Source of the DNA: Thozetella sp. PMI_491 | Lineage: Eukaryota; Ascomycota; Sordariomycetes; Chaetosphaeriales; Chaetosphaeriaceae | DNA length: 64,000 nucleotides | Assembly: GCA_021432635.1 (NCBI GenBank) | Contig: MU270062.1 | Location: 310,001 to 374,000 of the forward strand | Reading direction: 5' to 3' | Shown: in pieces, positions 12,517 to 25,500 of the stretch | Numbering within the stretch: position 1 is the first letter of the stretch | How the letters are laid out: the number at the start of each line of letters is the position of its first letter | Translations under genes and position numbers: made by a program | The notes under the pieces: generated by a model | Told to the model about the DNA's origin: nothing | The model's input: only the letters and a program-made list of their open reading frames with translations | The model's database searches: none

Positions 12517-15500
12517 TAGTAGTTGGGGACGATGATGAGGGAGGATGGTGTGCGAGGTGGGTGCAAGATTAAGTCGTGTGTGTGATTAGGTTGCGAGCGG
12601 TCGTCGATTATACCAAGTACCAGCTGGATAATGCAGATGTTCCTTGATTCTAGGAATTCTAAGATCTCTGGGGCAGAGGGGTGGAGGGGGTGGGTAGTTT
12701 ATGTATCCAGCGAGCCGAAGCCTGTTGTTGTGGGTGGGCGAGACAAGGTGTTTTGTACAGTGCCATCGATCTCCCGAAGTGGTCTGGATTAACAGGCAAG
12801 CGCAAATCCCATAGATCATCCCCAGAGACAAGGGTTTGCCACGGAGTTCAGGAGGTCCTGTATCCTGTAGTCTCGTCACAACGATGTGGGTGGGTCCGAC
12901 CCAGCAGCAGCGGCCTTGGGTCTTGCGAGACCTGGGATGACGGCGCCGGGGGGTGTGGATCTGAGGTACCTCTCTGTAGCCGGCAGGTACTTATAGCGTC
13001 CCTTATTATATGGGGGAGCCCTGAGCCTCTGACTCGGCGTGCTTCGGGGGATCCTAACTGATGCGTTGCGCTTGAGCTGCCGGCTGAGCCCTGCACCCCG
13101 TTCCCATGAAGACCGGGGTCTCTGGACCAGGGGTGGGGACGAGCTACTCGAGCCGTCTCTTGTTCCGTCGACGAGGGTTGACAGGGCCCATGCTCGGATT
13201 GTCAACGATCTGCCAGAGACAAAACGGCCTGAGATTCATGCAACCGACAACCAGGCCTAGGCAGCTGCTGCGGTGGATGGCAACCATCCGAGCCGGTGTC
13301 GCCCATCTGTCTCGTGGTGTCGTTTTTTTCTTCTAAACTCTCTTGGCTGTTTTTGTGGGAGGGTATTTTTTTTATTTTTTATTTTCTCAGGTGCAGCTGC
13401 GTGGGCTTTGCACCTTTGCTCCGTCTCTATTCGATCCCCCCTCCTCCCTCCCTCAATCCCCCTCCCCAGAAACGGGCTGACGTGGGTCCGGCAAGTGCTT
13501 GACTCCTTCGACAGTCAAGGTCCGTCACAACGGTAGCCAAAGACGGTGGCCGTGAAACGGTCGAACGGCTCCTCTTAACCTCCCCCCCCCTTGTCAGTGG
13601 CCGTCCCAAGGGCACTTGCGCTGCATAAAGGCGGGCACCATGGCCTGAACAGGTTCTCTAGCCGGCCCCAAAAAGCCCCACCTAAGATTGGCCCGTGTCC
13701 GGGAGCCGGTACGTACCACCCCTCCAAGACGTCCCACCTCCAATGCTTGTGTTTGGGAAAGGGGCCCCCTGTCGGCGGCTTGAGACTGGCAACACTGCTT
13801 CATCAATGCACTTCACGGGGCCACCTTGGCTGGTGCGAGACCGGACTGAAGAGTTGATCTTATGCCGTGACCGTGCCCCCCCTAAAAATGTCTGCCGTCT
13901 GAATCTCAAAACAAGGCCACTGGTACCCTTTCGGATGACAGCAGTCACTGTTCCAGAACGCCTTCTAATCCATGCAGTTGATTCTCGGATCGGTCTTACT
14001 GATGATCATATCCAGCATCTGCCCTCGCTGCCGCCGCCGCAATGCCACGATTGACGCCCGTTCCGGATGTGCGGCAGGGAGCAGCTGAGAGATCTCACGA
14101 TGCATTCAATGCTTGGGGCTAGTTTTTGGAATTGTGAAAGTCTCGAGCCAGGACCTGGCGCCCCTGCCGTGACGCTTGTAAATGTCCCGAACAGATCCTC
14201 GTGCGATTGACGAGCGCCGCTCGACAGATCCGCCGGCATCCTAGCCGTGTTTTTGCTCACTCGCGCTCAACTCCGGCGCTCCTAAAGTGCCAATGTACGG
14301 TACGAACTGTTAAGATGCGAGCTTGTTGGAGCTGCACCCTATAGCCGGCATACTCCGTCGTAGTACGCCTGGGGAGAGAGAGGTTTGGATATGTCCCCGG
14401 GCTAGGCTCGAGATCTGACGGCGACATGCTGCCTCGAAGCAGTAAGCCACTACAGTCCGTTGGTTGGTGCCGTCGTTTCGGCTGGTCTGCTCAATACGAC
14501 GTGCACGTCAGTGCAACGGCCCTGGCGTTCAGATGACGGCTACCTCCCGCCCTTTCGCAAGCCCGCTTCCGTGTTTAATAGTTGAGCCAACTGCGCTATG
14601 AGATGTGACACTTCTACTGCCCGCCGCCTGGACCCCGTGATATCCGGCCAGGTCGTCCTCATCCAGGCTTGAGTCGATTCCCAGATCATCCTGGGGGATG
14701 GGCCCAGATCATCCGCTGGTCTCCTCGTGGAGAGAGGCGGGCCCTCAGGCCGTCCGCTTGTCCACTTGACGATGACAGGATCGACAACTCCGTTAGTAGC
14801 GGCCAGGGCTAGTCACAGCCAAGACCGGTTTGTTTCCTCTGGGAAACAGCTGGAAACAAAGGCTAAAAGCTAGAGTTGCGACGGATGGCTCCCTCCAGAA
14901 CCCCAGGCGTTGCCTGGGTGCTTTTGGCGGTGGTCTGTGAGATCTGCTGCAAGCGAGTGATATTACGCAAGGATGGGACGGAACGACGAGTGCCCTGTCT
15001 GGCCCTGTGTTTGGCTTCCCGCAGGGGTGGTGAAGAGGCCTGCGGGGCGGGCTCTTCTGGGACAGGAGGGGGGCGAGCCGTCCTCGTGGCACGCCACACG
15101 CCGAGACAAGGCATGAAGTTGAGCTGAAGTTCCGAGAGACCCTGGACCGGCAGCCGCTGCAGCATACCTCCTGCACCAAGTAGCCCTGCCACCCCTCCCT
15201 GCCCCCCCCTTGAGCCTCTGCGAGGTACGTACTTTGCACAGCACGAGAGCAGTTGGGACGGCGGGGCAGCACACGGCTGCCCTGAGTCCGAACTGCCCAT
15301 TGACAGCTGCACCTGCGTCGTCCCATCTTGCGCATCGTGCAGCTGCCACAACGCTATGATGTTCTGAAGTTTGCCTTGTTTTGATGTTGCCGGGCGCCGA
15401 ATACGCCCCTCCCCCACGACCCCCGGAAAGGCGGTGGCATTTGGTCTTCAGGTGACTCTCTCCTCCAAGGACTACCGTGGGCGTGGGCGTGGGCCGCTCG

Positions 15501-18500
15501 GTCGGTTGCTGCCGTTTCCGACGATTGCAAAGAGATTGCTAATTGCCGGGCGTACGATAGGATCGACGTTGAGACAAAGCTGGCGGGCAGACCTCCAGCC
15601 GGCGACCGCCGAAGCCACGGGAGGGTGCGTTGGTAAGCGCTGCCGATCCGTTAAGCAAGGACGGTGATCCCTCCGCAAGACCCTTAACTAAGACAGCGTA
15701 AATGGTGGCACGCCAGCAGTCCGCCCTCAAACGCCGGGCCAGACCTACGCGTGACGCCGGCGCCTCGGTGGCGGTGGCCAACTCGGCTGTCCCTTCCTCT
15801 GGGAGAGGGACTGACGCGAACTTGAACGTGCGCAACGGCCGCTAGATTATCGCCAGAAACCCGCTAGAAGCAAATGGTGTCTAGTAGGCTCAGGAGCTGA
15901 ACCCGTAGTGGGAGGCCGTGCCAGGACGCGCCAACGCCCCCCTCTCACTAGGGAAGATCCTCCAGCCTCAGGTACGAATAGCGCACGCACTGCTCTGGCG
16001 GCTAGGCAACGGCCTGCCGGCATCAGTGCCTAGAGGACCTAGAGGAGCGCTGCACCACGCAGCCACGATCCTAACTGCCCCTTCGAGTGTTTGTTTACCT
16101 TGGTAGTCCCATCGATGCCCGCCCGAATCCGCCCCGCGAGCTGAGCCCGAAGGGCCAGAAACAATATCTCCGGATTCTCATGATGGGCGTGAAGCGAGGC
16201 GGGTGAGGCAAATCACTATAGGTTCCGGGAGGGCAAGTCTTCTCGAAATGCGGTCTCCTGGGTTGCCTCCGCCAGGTGTCCCAGCCGCCCAATTTCCAGC
16301 GCCCCTGAGAACTTCAGCAGATCAGTGATGCGAACATCATAACACTCCATGCCTGGTCATACCCGTCGGAGGATTGGCCAGCGATTGTCAAGCGGGCAAT
16401 GCGTTTGTTCAGCAGGCCGCTTTTGCACTAATTTCCACGCCGCCCGGCCTACCTAGTCAGGTTTCTCCCAACCGCATATTAGCGCCAGAGACCACTGAGC
16501 GTCTCTCTGTAATTACTATGTAAGCTCCCCTGTGTTACGTCCTAGCCGACCCCGGATGGGCTACTAGGTACTATGGTGCCTCCGGTTGTCAGGTGGTCGA
16601 AAGGCGGTCATACTTCGGAGCGTCTTTGATTGCCCGCCCAGGTATAGTAGCGGCGACTATACCCTGGTGGCGTGGCGCCTTCATTAATGCTGTCGTATGC
16701 TGTGTATGTACGACGTGCGCACGCGGGACGGTGCAACCTCCATGTTCCCTGGAAAAAAAAACAGGCGAGAGCGTCTCAGCACATAATACCCCGACGAGGT
16801 CGATCTGGAAACAGGGAGCGAACATTCCACGCCGTCGCGGCGGCAGTGACTCGCGCCGGAGGCTGTTTGGGCTTGCTTGCTTGTGCAGCACAGGCCGTGG
16901 ATCACGGGGAAGGGGGAGGTGGGTGGGAGGTGGCAAGTGGAAGTGGGCAAGGGGAGGGCACAGCGCTGCCGGTGGCCGAGCGCTAAGCTTGTTCCTCCAA
17001 TTACGGACGCACGCGCCCAGCGGCAGCTTGCCGGGGCCCGAGGGACGCAGGCGCGCATAGGTACTCATCCAAACCTTTTTGTGCTAGACAGTGTGTGCTC
17101 GATGACGCAGGACTGAAAAGCTTGGATGAACAGAACAGCCCTAGACCTCGAACTGTCGACTTGTCCACCCAAGTGAGCCCACGGCAGCCCCAGGGGATCG
17201 GAATCGCTCTTCTCCGGATCGGGAGCAGGGTCCAGAACGCTTCATCAGTGCGCTGGAGGTGTCAAGTCTCAGACTGGTCTTGGCGCCACCCGCATTGAGG
17301 GTAGGGCGATCTGAAGCCCGCTTCGTCGCGGAATATCAGCCGGCCGACATGCCTTAACAATTGGGCGCCTCAGCCTGCCCCAGCGCCCATCAATGCCGTG
17401 AGCATGTCCCCGGATTGCCGCCCGCTCCGGAGGTGCCCTGGTGCCTTGGAATAAGCGTAAAGGGCTTAAGGTTTTTTTCTGAGACTTTGGATTGGCAGCA
17501 GCCATCGCCGTCGCCCTGCCTTTGCAGATTGCCGCTACAAAAGGACATGCCCACAGTACTTTTTCTTTTCTTTTGCTACAGTACAATACCCTAGGAAATT
17601 ACCTTTCCTACCTTGCATAGCGCTGTATACTGTACATACTATGTAATACGCAGAGGTGAAGGCGCATCAGCCTTATTCCTGGCCCGTGCTTGCACGCATG
17701 CGCGTGGCACTTGCCTTCCTTCGACTTATCGCTTATCACCTTGACAAAAGGGCAAAGGGAGACCAGGGGATGGCAGGCAGGCACGTTGGCAATCCTGCCG
17801 GGGCCATAAGCACTTTGAACCTTCTATTAGACTCTACTCTTCCCTTGGGCAAGCGCCCAGCGCCCCCGGAGCGCCCCCAGCGCCTGTCAGTCGTGTGACC
17901 CTGGCATCCTTCTCGATATGGAGCAACAATCCGCCGCGCAGGGCTGAGCCAATATCTCGATCGAAGACCCCCTGAGGGGCGCTTTGGAGGCGTCGGCAGC
18001 TGGCCTGGCTGGTCGTGACCCAGGGTCTTCCACCCCCGTTCCGCCCTTTGCTTTTTCATCAAGTTGAGATGAGCTGCTTTCCGAATCGGAGGGTGCCCTG
18101 GCTGGGCTTCCCGCCCCTCGTTCCCAAACCGGCGCTCATCTCCACCCCTTTTCAGTCACTGCCATGGTCGTGGCTACGAGGGGTGGGAGGTGATGTAACC
18201 CGAGGAGGGGAGGCTTGGGGGGAAAGAGGGAAGAAAAAACTTTAATCCCCGAGCCTTCTCTCTCTACGGACTCTCTCATTGGCCGGTGGAGGGGCAGCGA
18301 GAGCGAAAGCAAGTGTTTGTGGGACACGCTCCCAAGAGGAAAATAAGTGTCGATCCGCACATGGAGGATCGACGGCCTTCCCTGGCACGCAGCAAATGCT
18401 CTCTTAATTTCATTCGCTCCCAAAGCTCCTCTACCTACAGGGGTGCGCGATGCATGGCCTGGTTGGTCAGCGGGCGGCTCCTACGCCGAGCTGTGCCCTT

Positions 18501-21500
18501 TTCTACCACCCTGAGGGGGAGCGGGGAGAAAATGGAGTGCAGCCGAAGCCGAGTACGAAAGACCAAGGCCATCGGAAAGCACGCGGGTGCGCGTGCGCGT
18601 GCGGGAGTGCAGATGAGCCCGATCCTCCTGTCACTAAGTGACGAGGCCGAGAGTGTCAGCCTCACTTCGTCCCTGACGCGGCGTCCGGAGGCTCCAGGGA
18701 CCGACCGGTCTGAGCTGCTCCTCAGTATTACGGAGTAATAGGAAGAATGCAGCAACAACTTAGCACTTGTCCTTTTCCCTTTTCTCTCCCACCCCCGTCC
18801 CTGTCCTCTGGGAACGGGAGGGATCGGCCTCACGAGCGATCTTTCCGGGGTGGGGGATCGGGGCCAATATCGCTTCCCTGTTCGCAACACGAGCAGAGCT
18901 AGCACCAACCCTGCCTCCCGACGCATTACGTCTCGCTATTGCACAATCTTCTCTAGATCCGTCCCCGCCCCCCTTTTCCTCGACGCACGTTATCGTCCGG
19001 AGCTCACAGGACGAGCCTGTTGACACATTTCGTTCGGAATTTGTTTCGGCATCCTTCTTATGTGCCAGAGCGGGCAGACGCAAGGCACGAGTGCGCATCT
19101 TTTTTGCGCCCGTGACGCCCGCGAGGCCCTGCGAGGCCTGCGAATTAAAGATTCGGAGCATGGACCAGTCTCTGCCACCTGCTATTAGGGACCTGGCACT
19201 TTTGGCTCGGCTCGCCGTCGATCAGTAGGGGCCCCCCTGCTCCCGTCTGCATGTAGTTCGGACGGCCAGTTAACGCGCACCCCAGGCCGGGGCGTCTTCC
19301 GCATTTGGCCTGGTCCCTCTCTCTGCTGCCTCCCTGCGGCGAGCCGTTGGCGCGCTTTGGGGCCAGAGATCGACGGGCCCGAGGGTGTGGCTGATCGGTT
19401 GGGATTGCTGCATCTTCTTGCAACTTCCTTTTTCGAGTGCGCTACAGCCCAGCCATCGTCGTCATCATCGCCTGACCTGTTCAGCGCTAGTGAATTCATA
19501 CCCCGTGGCGCCCACCGCTAGCCAAGGGCTCTGGGGCCCTGGGCGCTCTGGAACCCCCTTTGAAGAACCGGAATCCGTCCGCGCCAACCAGCACAACTTA
19601 ACCTAGCCGCCGCCGGCCGGGGCCTGCCCGTCCCAGCTGCCTGGCTAGTGACAAACCACGTTAAGAGAGGGAGCGAAAAACGTGGGCCATACGGTCCACA
19701 GTGAGACAAACGCCGTTGCCAGTGTCTCGCAGCTGGCGCCCACGCTCCGCGTTCGAGACCGTTTAGACTTTGCCGTGGCGTCAAACTAGGAGGATTAGGG
19801 CAGCACGCCGTCGTCCTTCATAACACACCGTCGCAGAAGCAACGAAAAGCTCAACAGAACGGCGAAAAGGATGCCCAAGTCGGCTAGTACGGTCCCTGAG
19901 CCTATTATAACGTCTAGGGAGCGTACGTATAACCCGCTGCCCCCAAGGTATGTACCGGAGATTTTCGTTCAGGTATTGTCGCCCTATGCAGTGGACTTGG
20001 ATCCAAAGCTGTACCGATGGGAGAGATTGGAGGTGGTATCCGGGACCCAGAGAAGCACTGTCCAGGGCCCCCCCCCCATTTTTGCTGCCTCCCGAAATGG
20101 CCGAGGAGCGCAAAGTCCCATGTGCCCCGAATCCCTCCCCCGACGTGATTGCCGGACAGTGGGGGTGCCATCCATCGCCAACCCATGTCGAAGATGCGTG
20201 GATACTGCCAATCGCAGGTTGAGCAAAGTGCGAAGGCTCCAGCATCACGCAGCACGCCTGCCAGCATCACAGTTACGCCGGAGGCAGAGAAGAGGCAGAA
20301 GGAAACACACTATAGCGAAATGGCGTCGCGACGCGCCAACGATACCGTGACTCTCTCGCGTTTTAATACAAAAATGTGCAGATACCGCGCCATTCATTAT
20401 CTCGACAACCCGACTGGAGCATCCAAATGACTCGACCCGGGAACTCAGCAGGCCTCGTGGATCTAGCCAGGGCAAAATATTCTCCCTTTCTGCCGCGCCA
20501 CCACCTAATAGTAAGGAACACGGTAAGACGCCTCTCCCGGACATGTTACCTTTCTCCTCTAGCCGAGGGCTGGGCCGTCTCGCGGCGTGGTCCGGGAGTG
20601 CTCCGGTCATCCTAGCTGGCCACGCAGTGCTCTATAGGACTCCGGTATTATGCATCATCCCGCCCTAGTGCTCCGTCGATATTGCAACGCTACCGGCCAA
20701 CAGAACATGCTCCGGGGCGATCATCAAATGGGGAGAAGATTTTTTTTCTTTTCAACCCCATCACGAGAACTGCCTTGCCGGATTGGGCGACCACCTTGCT
20801 CCTTTGGGCTCTGCCGTGTCTCGGCCGCCGAGTCCTCCGGGTGCTGCTGTTTAACGGGAACAGAGGTGATATCGCGAACGTGGCAGGCGGGTAGCCGTCT
20901 GATATTGCGCTCTTGATTGCCGGCATAGAATACACGTCTAAGACATCAGAGCACTCTTGCGTCCGCTCTTACCGTTGCATGTATCGGGCAGCACCTGTGC
21001 CACCCGCATCCGCCCTTGTATCCTCGCACTGCGGCGGGCAATGATTGGGGTCAGCGCATCTAGGCGCTCCTTAGGAGCCAGCGCTCATCTCCTTGCCGAG
21101 TTGTGAACGGGCTCTGTCAACTCCATCTCATTTTCCTTTTTTTTGACCATGCAGCCATAGTGTACGTCTTGGTTCTTGGCTACTATCTCGTCGACGCTGT
21201 GCTGTCGGCCATCACTCCGTTTCGATGAGATCCATTTCCCCGAACGGTGCGTGCCCACGATCCTATCTACCGAGCGCGTTGGCACTCACACCCTCGGCCA
21301 TGATTGGACCTCAAGGTCGCAGTGCTTGTAGTGACCACGTCGAAAGAAAAAAAAGAGGGGGGGCGGCGGCGGCATGCCGGCCCAATGCTGCTGGCCGATC
21401 ATGGCCGGGCCCAACCGTCTGGTCTACGGAGGACGGATGCTGCGGAGGCGCTGGATCTCGTTACGGGCCATCGAGATCAGCAGGCCCTCGCTCCAAACGG

Positions 21501-22569
21501 CCTCTGGGTGGATGCACGGCGATGCCTCCCGCATTGAGATGTGGCACGCCTCCTAAGGCGATGGGGAGGAGATGTACCCATGGTCTTGGATCACCACTCT
21601 TCCGTATAGTTGACTCGAGGTACTTCAGAGTACCTCCTGTTCCTTCCGGGGCTCCCACACCTCTTGCCAAGCCGGTGGGGAGCCGTCGCCGCCCGCACTT
21701 CCGAAACCTGATGTATGACATCAACCGCAAAGTCATTCCAGGGAACCGTCGAGTAGATTGCCTACAGCGGCAATCCTACGGAGCTATTCGGTGAGCCAAT
21801 TGTCCAATGCCAACGCAGGCCCGTCGCTGTCGGGCCACACCAGCTTTGCTGCTGCTTCCCCCTTCTGACCTCAAGCGGGACGGACACGCACCACTTGACG
21901 GACAGTGCAGGTGATGTGTCCAGCCTGCAGTAGCGGGGATGTGCTGTACATAGACGCACGATTGAGCGCTTTTCCTCGCCCATCGCGCCTCTCCCCACGC
22001 CAGAGACTTCGGCAAGAAGAAATAAACTTCCTCCCCTATCCGCAGCAGGAACTTGTGTGGCAGCTCCCTGCGGAGCTGAGCGGTATCTGTCTGAGCCTAT
22101 GTCTTACGATGGGGACCGGCCCCTGGTACAGAAATGGAAGCGCAATCGCCAGCCACGGTGCACTAGGCTTATACCCCGACTTCCTGCTTTCCAAGAAGAA
22201 GCATGTCTCGCCCCCCTCTGCTCAGAAGATCGGGCCCGTGCCGGTCTTGCGCGTACTGTATGGCTCTCTCTTTCGCACTCAACCCCCCAACCTGCAATCC
22301 CAGCAGGAGAGAGGATCGGAGGCAAGGGTGTCTGCTGGTCATGGGCGATCCCGGGGCGGGGGTACACCTTCCCAAAGTGCACAAGTCGCTAGCCGGTATC
22401 CCGGGCCTTCGACCACCCTCCCAGATCCAGCTGCTATGCTGACCACCAGGTCGGCTGGCCGTGCCGCGGTAGGGTTGGCGGCGGCGATCATGATCGCCCT
22501 GAGATTAATATCCCCCCTGGCACCGCAAGCGAAGCTATCACGTTGCTATCACCAAACGACGAACTCTGC

Positions 22570-22589
22570 GCATGCATGCATGCATGCAT
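22570..22589. repeat. CATG tandem repeat
   Basis: About five tandem CATG units form a self-complementary tract in the gene-free region. No function is evident. Confidence 0.7.
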
Positions 22590-25500
22590 ACATAGAGACG
22601 TAGTACAAGGACGCAGCTGCTTTATAGACGTTTGCTGAATGGCTGGCCGGAGCCCGGCGACGCGCTGCCGACGGTTCCAAGTCTCGACCATAACCATCAG
22701 GCTCTGCCAGCTCCACGGTGTAGAAGAAGCAAGACCGCCGACGGAATGGCCTCACGGCCCCCTTTCCAGCTGCCTGCCCGACCGGGAGGAGCGGGCCCGG
22801 TGGTAGTCTGCCCAGTTCGGTGCACTTGCATCGGCAGTTGATGTTGGGCGCCTTTCAGCTGCGCAAGCACCGCAGCGATGGATTCCGAGCGGAATTCTCA
22901 CTGTGCATGCGGCCTCGTACAGGTGCAGCTATGCACGTGTCTCTCCGTCCTTCAGTGCCCTGCTCGTCGCACCTCATTCGAGGCTGAGATGCGGAACGAA
23001 GGAGGGGGAAAAAAAAAAGCCTCCTCGCTTCGTCGCCAAGCGAGAGAGAGACAAAGAGCATCGCAAGCCTCACCTTCCACGGCAACCATAAGAAGATCCC
23101 ATGTAGTCTGGCTGGCGAGCTAGCCAGATGCATGCTTCAGGTCTCAGAGGTGGACATTGGAGATCAGCTTGGGGTTCCTCCAGGCTGCATCTCGCTCTGT
23201 CTTCAGTCGCCAAGTGCTCCGAAATAGGCAGCGCACCGTCGCATCCAGCGGCGTTCCCTCACCTCGCGTGCCGTAGGCGGCAAGCCACCACGAGCACAAG
23301 GCGCCGCCCTTGTTGTTCCTTGACTTTCTATCGTGTCTCTCCTTTTAGTCTCTTTGGGGGAGCCTTTCGCACACCATCTCGTCCCTCGTCCCGCCTCGTT
23401 CGCCCCAATGGCCGGTCCCGTTCGGCCTTAACCTCCCTTAGTGTGCCGTTTCTCGGTTCGCTCAGCCAGGCGGTGGCCACGGCACACGCCTGCCTCGTGT
23501 CATGCCTCGCTTGGCCAAGCCACGGGACCGCGGTGGCTGCATGGCCCCTAAGTCGCCCGCGTCCAGCTCGGAGCTAGTAGGGAGCTAACCGGGAGAGCGT
23601 GCGCGAAATACACGGCAGCGGAGGGAGAGGCAGGAGGAAAAAGAAAGGTTCCGATTGCAGATCAGCCCATTTCTGAACGCCTGCCAGCGGTGAGAGGAGC
23701 TAGAACAAGGGGGGGACTGCTGCTGGGAGCACTTCAGTGGGTAGTACGCTGATAGCCAGCCACGGTGGAGGCTTCACCGTGTTGCAATATCAAGTGGCAG
23801 AAACGGGGAGTAGCGTATCGGTATAGGAAGCAAGCTTGGGATGTAGCTGCTGCACGGGGGGCGGGGCTGTCATTGCTTTTCTCTTGCCCATCCTCAGCTG
23901 TCTTGCTACCCTGGCCGGATTCCACGGCCGGCAACGCGACGGGCAGCAGTGTGATGATCTTGCTCGATCTGTCGACACCATCTCATATGCCGAACTTCGT
24001 GGAGGCCTCTCCTCCATGGGCTTGTCGAGACCCTTTTGCCCTCCATATCCGGGCAAGATCATTCTGCTCGAAGGCAGCTATCATAGCATCTCCTCCGGGA
24101 CGCCACCATGCACTAGCCCCGGGTAGACTTGTCGGGTTACAGCTCGTCCTTGGTCCGAGCTCCCTGCATGCCGGTCCTGCAGCACTTGCTTCTGACGGGG
24201 GCTCGACCACCCATAATTTCTCGCTGGCGGCAGATCGGCAGGGAGATCAGCGGGCAGCTCAGAAGTTGAGTGAAGGCGCAGTAGAGAGCTTGTGTGAAGG
24301 CGGCGCAAGCAACATCGTAGCTTGCGCCCCGGGGCCTGGGTCCGGGCCAGGGCGAGGTCAGAGCTTGACTGTGATGAGTAGTATGCCATGCAGCTGATAG
24401 TGAGACATTTATAGCACGCTGCTGTGCAATGTGACAAGTCAATGGGGTAGGCTGCTGCCCAGCACCCGGGTGTGGACTTCCGCCCGGCGTCCTTTGGGGA
24501 GAGAGCAAAAAGTGATTGTTTGAGACAAACAGGATACTAAGCTCAAAAGTGATGTGACTCCTAGCTCGTCCCCCCCGCAGTCGAGGCTCAATTACAAGCT
24601 CGCCGTCCACAAGACGGAGCGGTAACCATATCTGGGCAAAACCTGTACAACATGTGCTAGCCATGGGGAGTTGCCGCCTCGATCCGCGTGTCGGGACGGC
24701 CCCGTGGAGCTATCAGGCCGGGGTTAGGCTACCTACGTAGTACGGCCTGTGGTATGGACTGATGAAGAAGTCCTCGTGGCAAGGGGGGGTGGTAACAAGA
24801 TGGGGGTACCGAATTGCGATTGGGCGCCTCTGATGGCATGGCGCCCATCGCGATGGGCTTGGAGGGGAAGAGGGCTTTGCGGTGAGTTGCCCGGCTCCCC
24901 CCCCTCCCCCTCCCCCCAAGTCGAGAAAGCATTGTCAGCCTTGCTTCTGCCATGCCCTCGAAACGGCCAGGCCGGAGAAGGTCGAGACGGCCGTGGCGAA
25001 CAGGGCTTGGCGATCGTTGCTAAAACTAGCCTCACTAGCTCCCGGCCGTCGCCCAACGAGCCGGTTGTTTACACCCCTATTCAGCCATGACGCCACTATC
25101 ACAACCTGCCCCAGAGGCGAGGTGATGGCGCACGAGTTATGGGGTATGACGAAACTTTGTATCAACGTTTATCTTTGGCCCTGTTAGACTACCTTCCGAA
25201 ACGCACTATCTGGACATATTGGTCGGCCACAGTCTCATACGGGCTCCCAACTGGCGCAAGGGGCTTCAGCCGCTCCCCCGCGGGATGTCTCTCTAATGGT
25301 TCCAGAAACTAGTGTCTGCCGTTAGGTCTCAAAATAGACGGCGGGAGGCTTCGGGCGGGTCTAGACCAGCGCAGTGTACCTCGTGCCCTGTGCTGAGAAG
25401 ATTGCCGTTCAGAATGGTTGTGTGTAGAGGTTGGCAGAGGGCTGTCCGCAGGTGGCGAAATCGAAGCAATGTAGTAGACAGTTAGTTAGCCCCTCGCTGA

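Noticed and set aside
21905-22603. 232-codon plus-strand frame in the gene-free region
   Set aside because: No recognisable motif, biased composition, and comparable frames overlap on the other strand.
23765-24397. 210-codon plus-strand frame in the gene-free region
   Set aside because: Ser/Ala/Pro-rich with no domain or supporting exon. Antisense frames are equally open.
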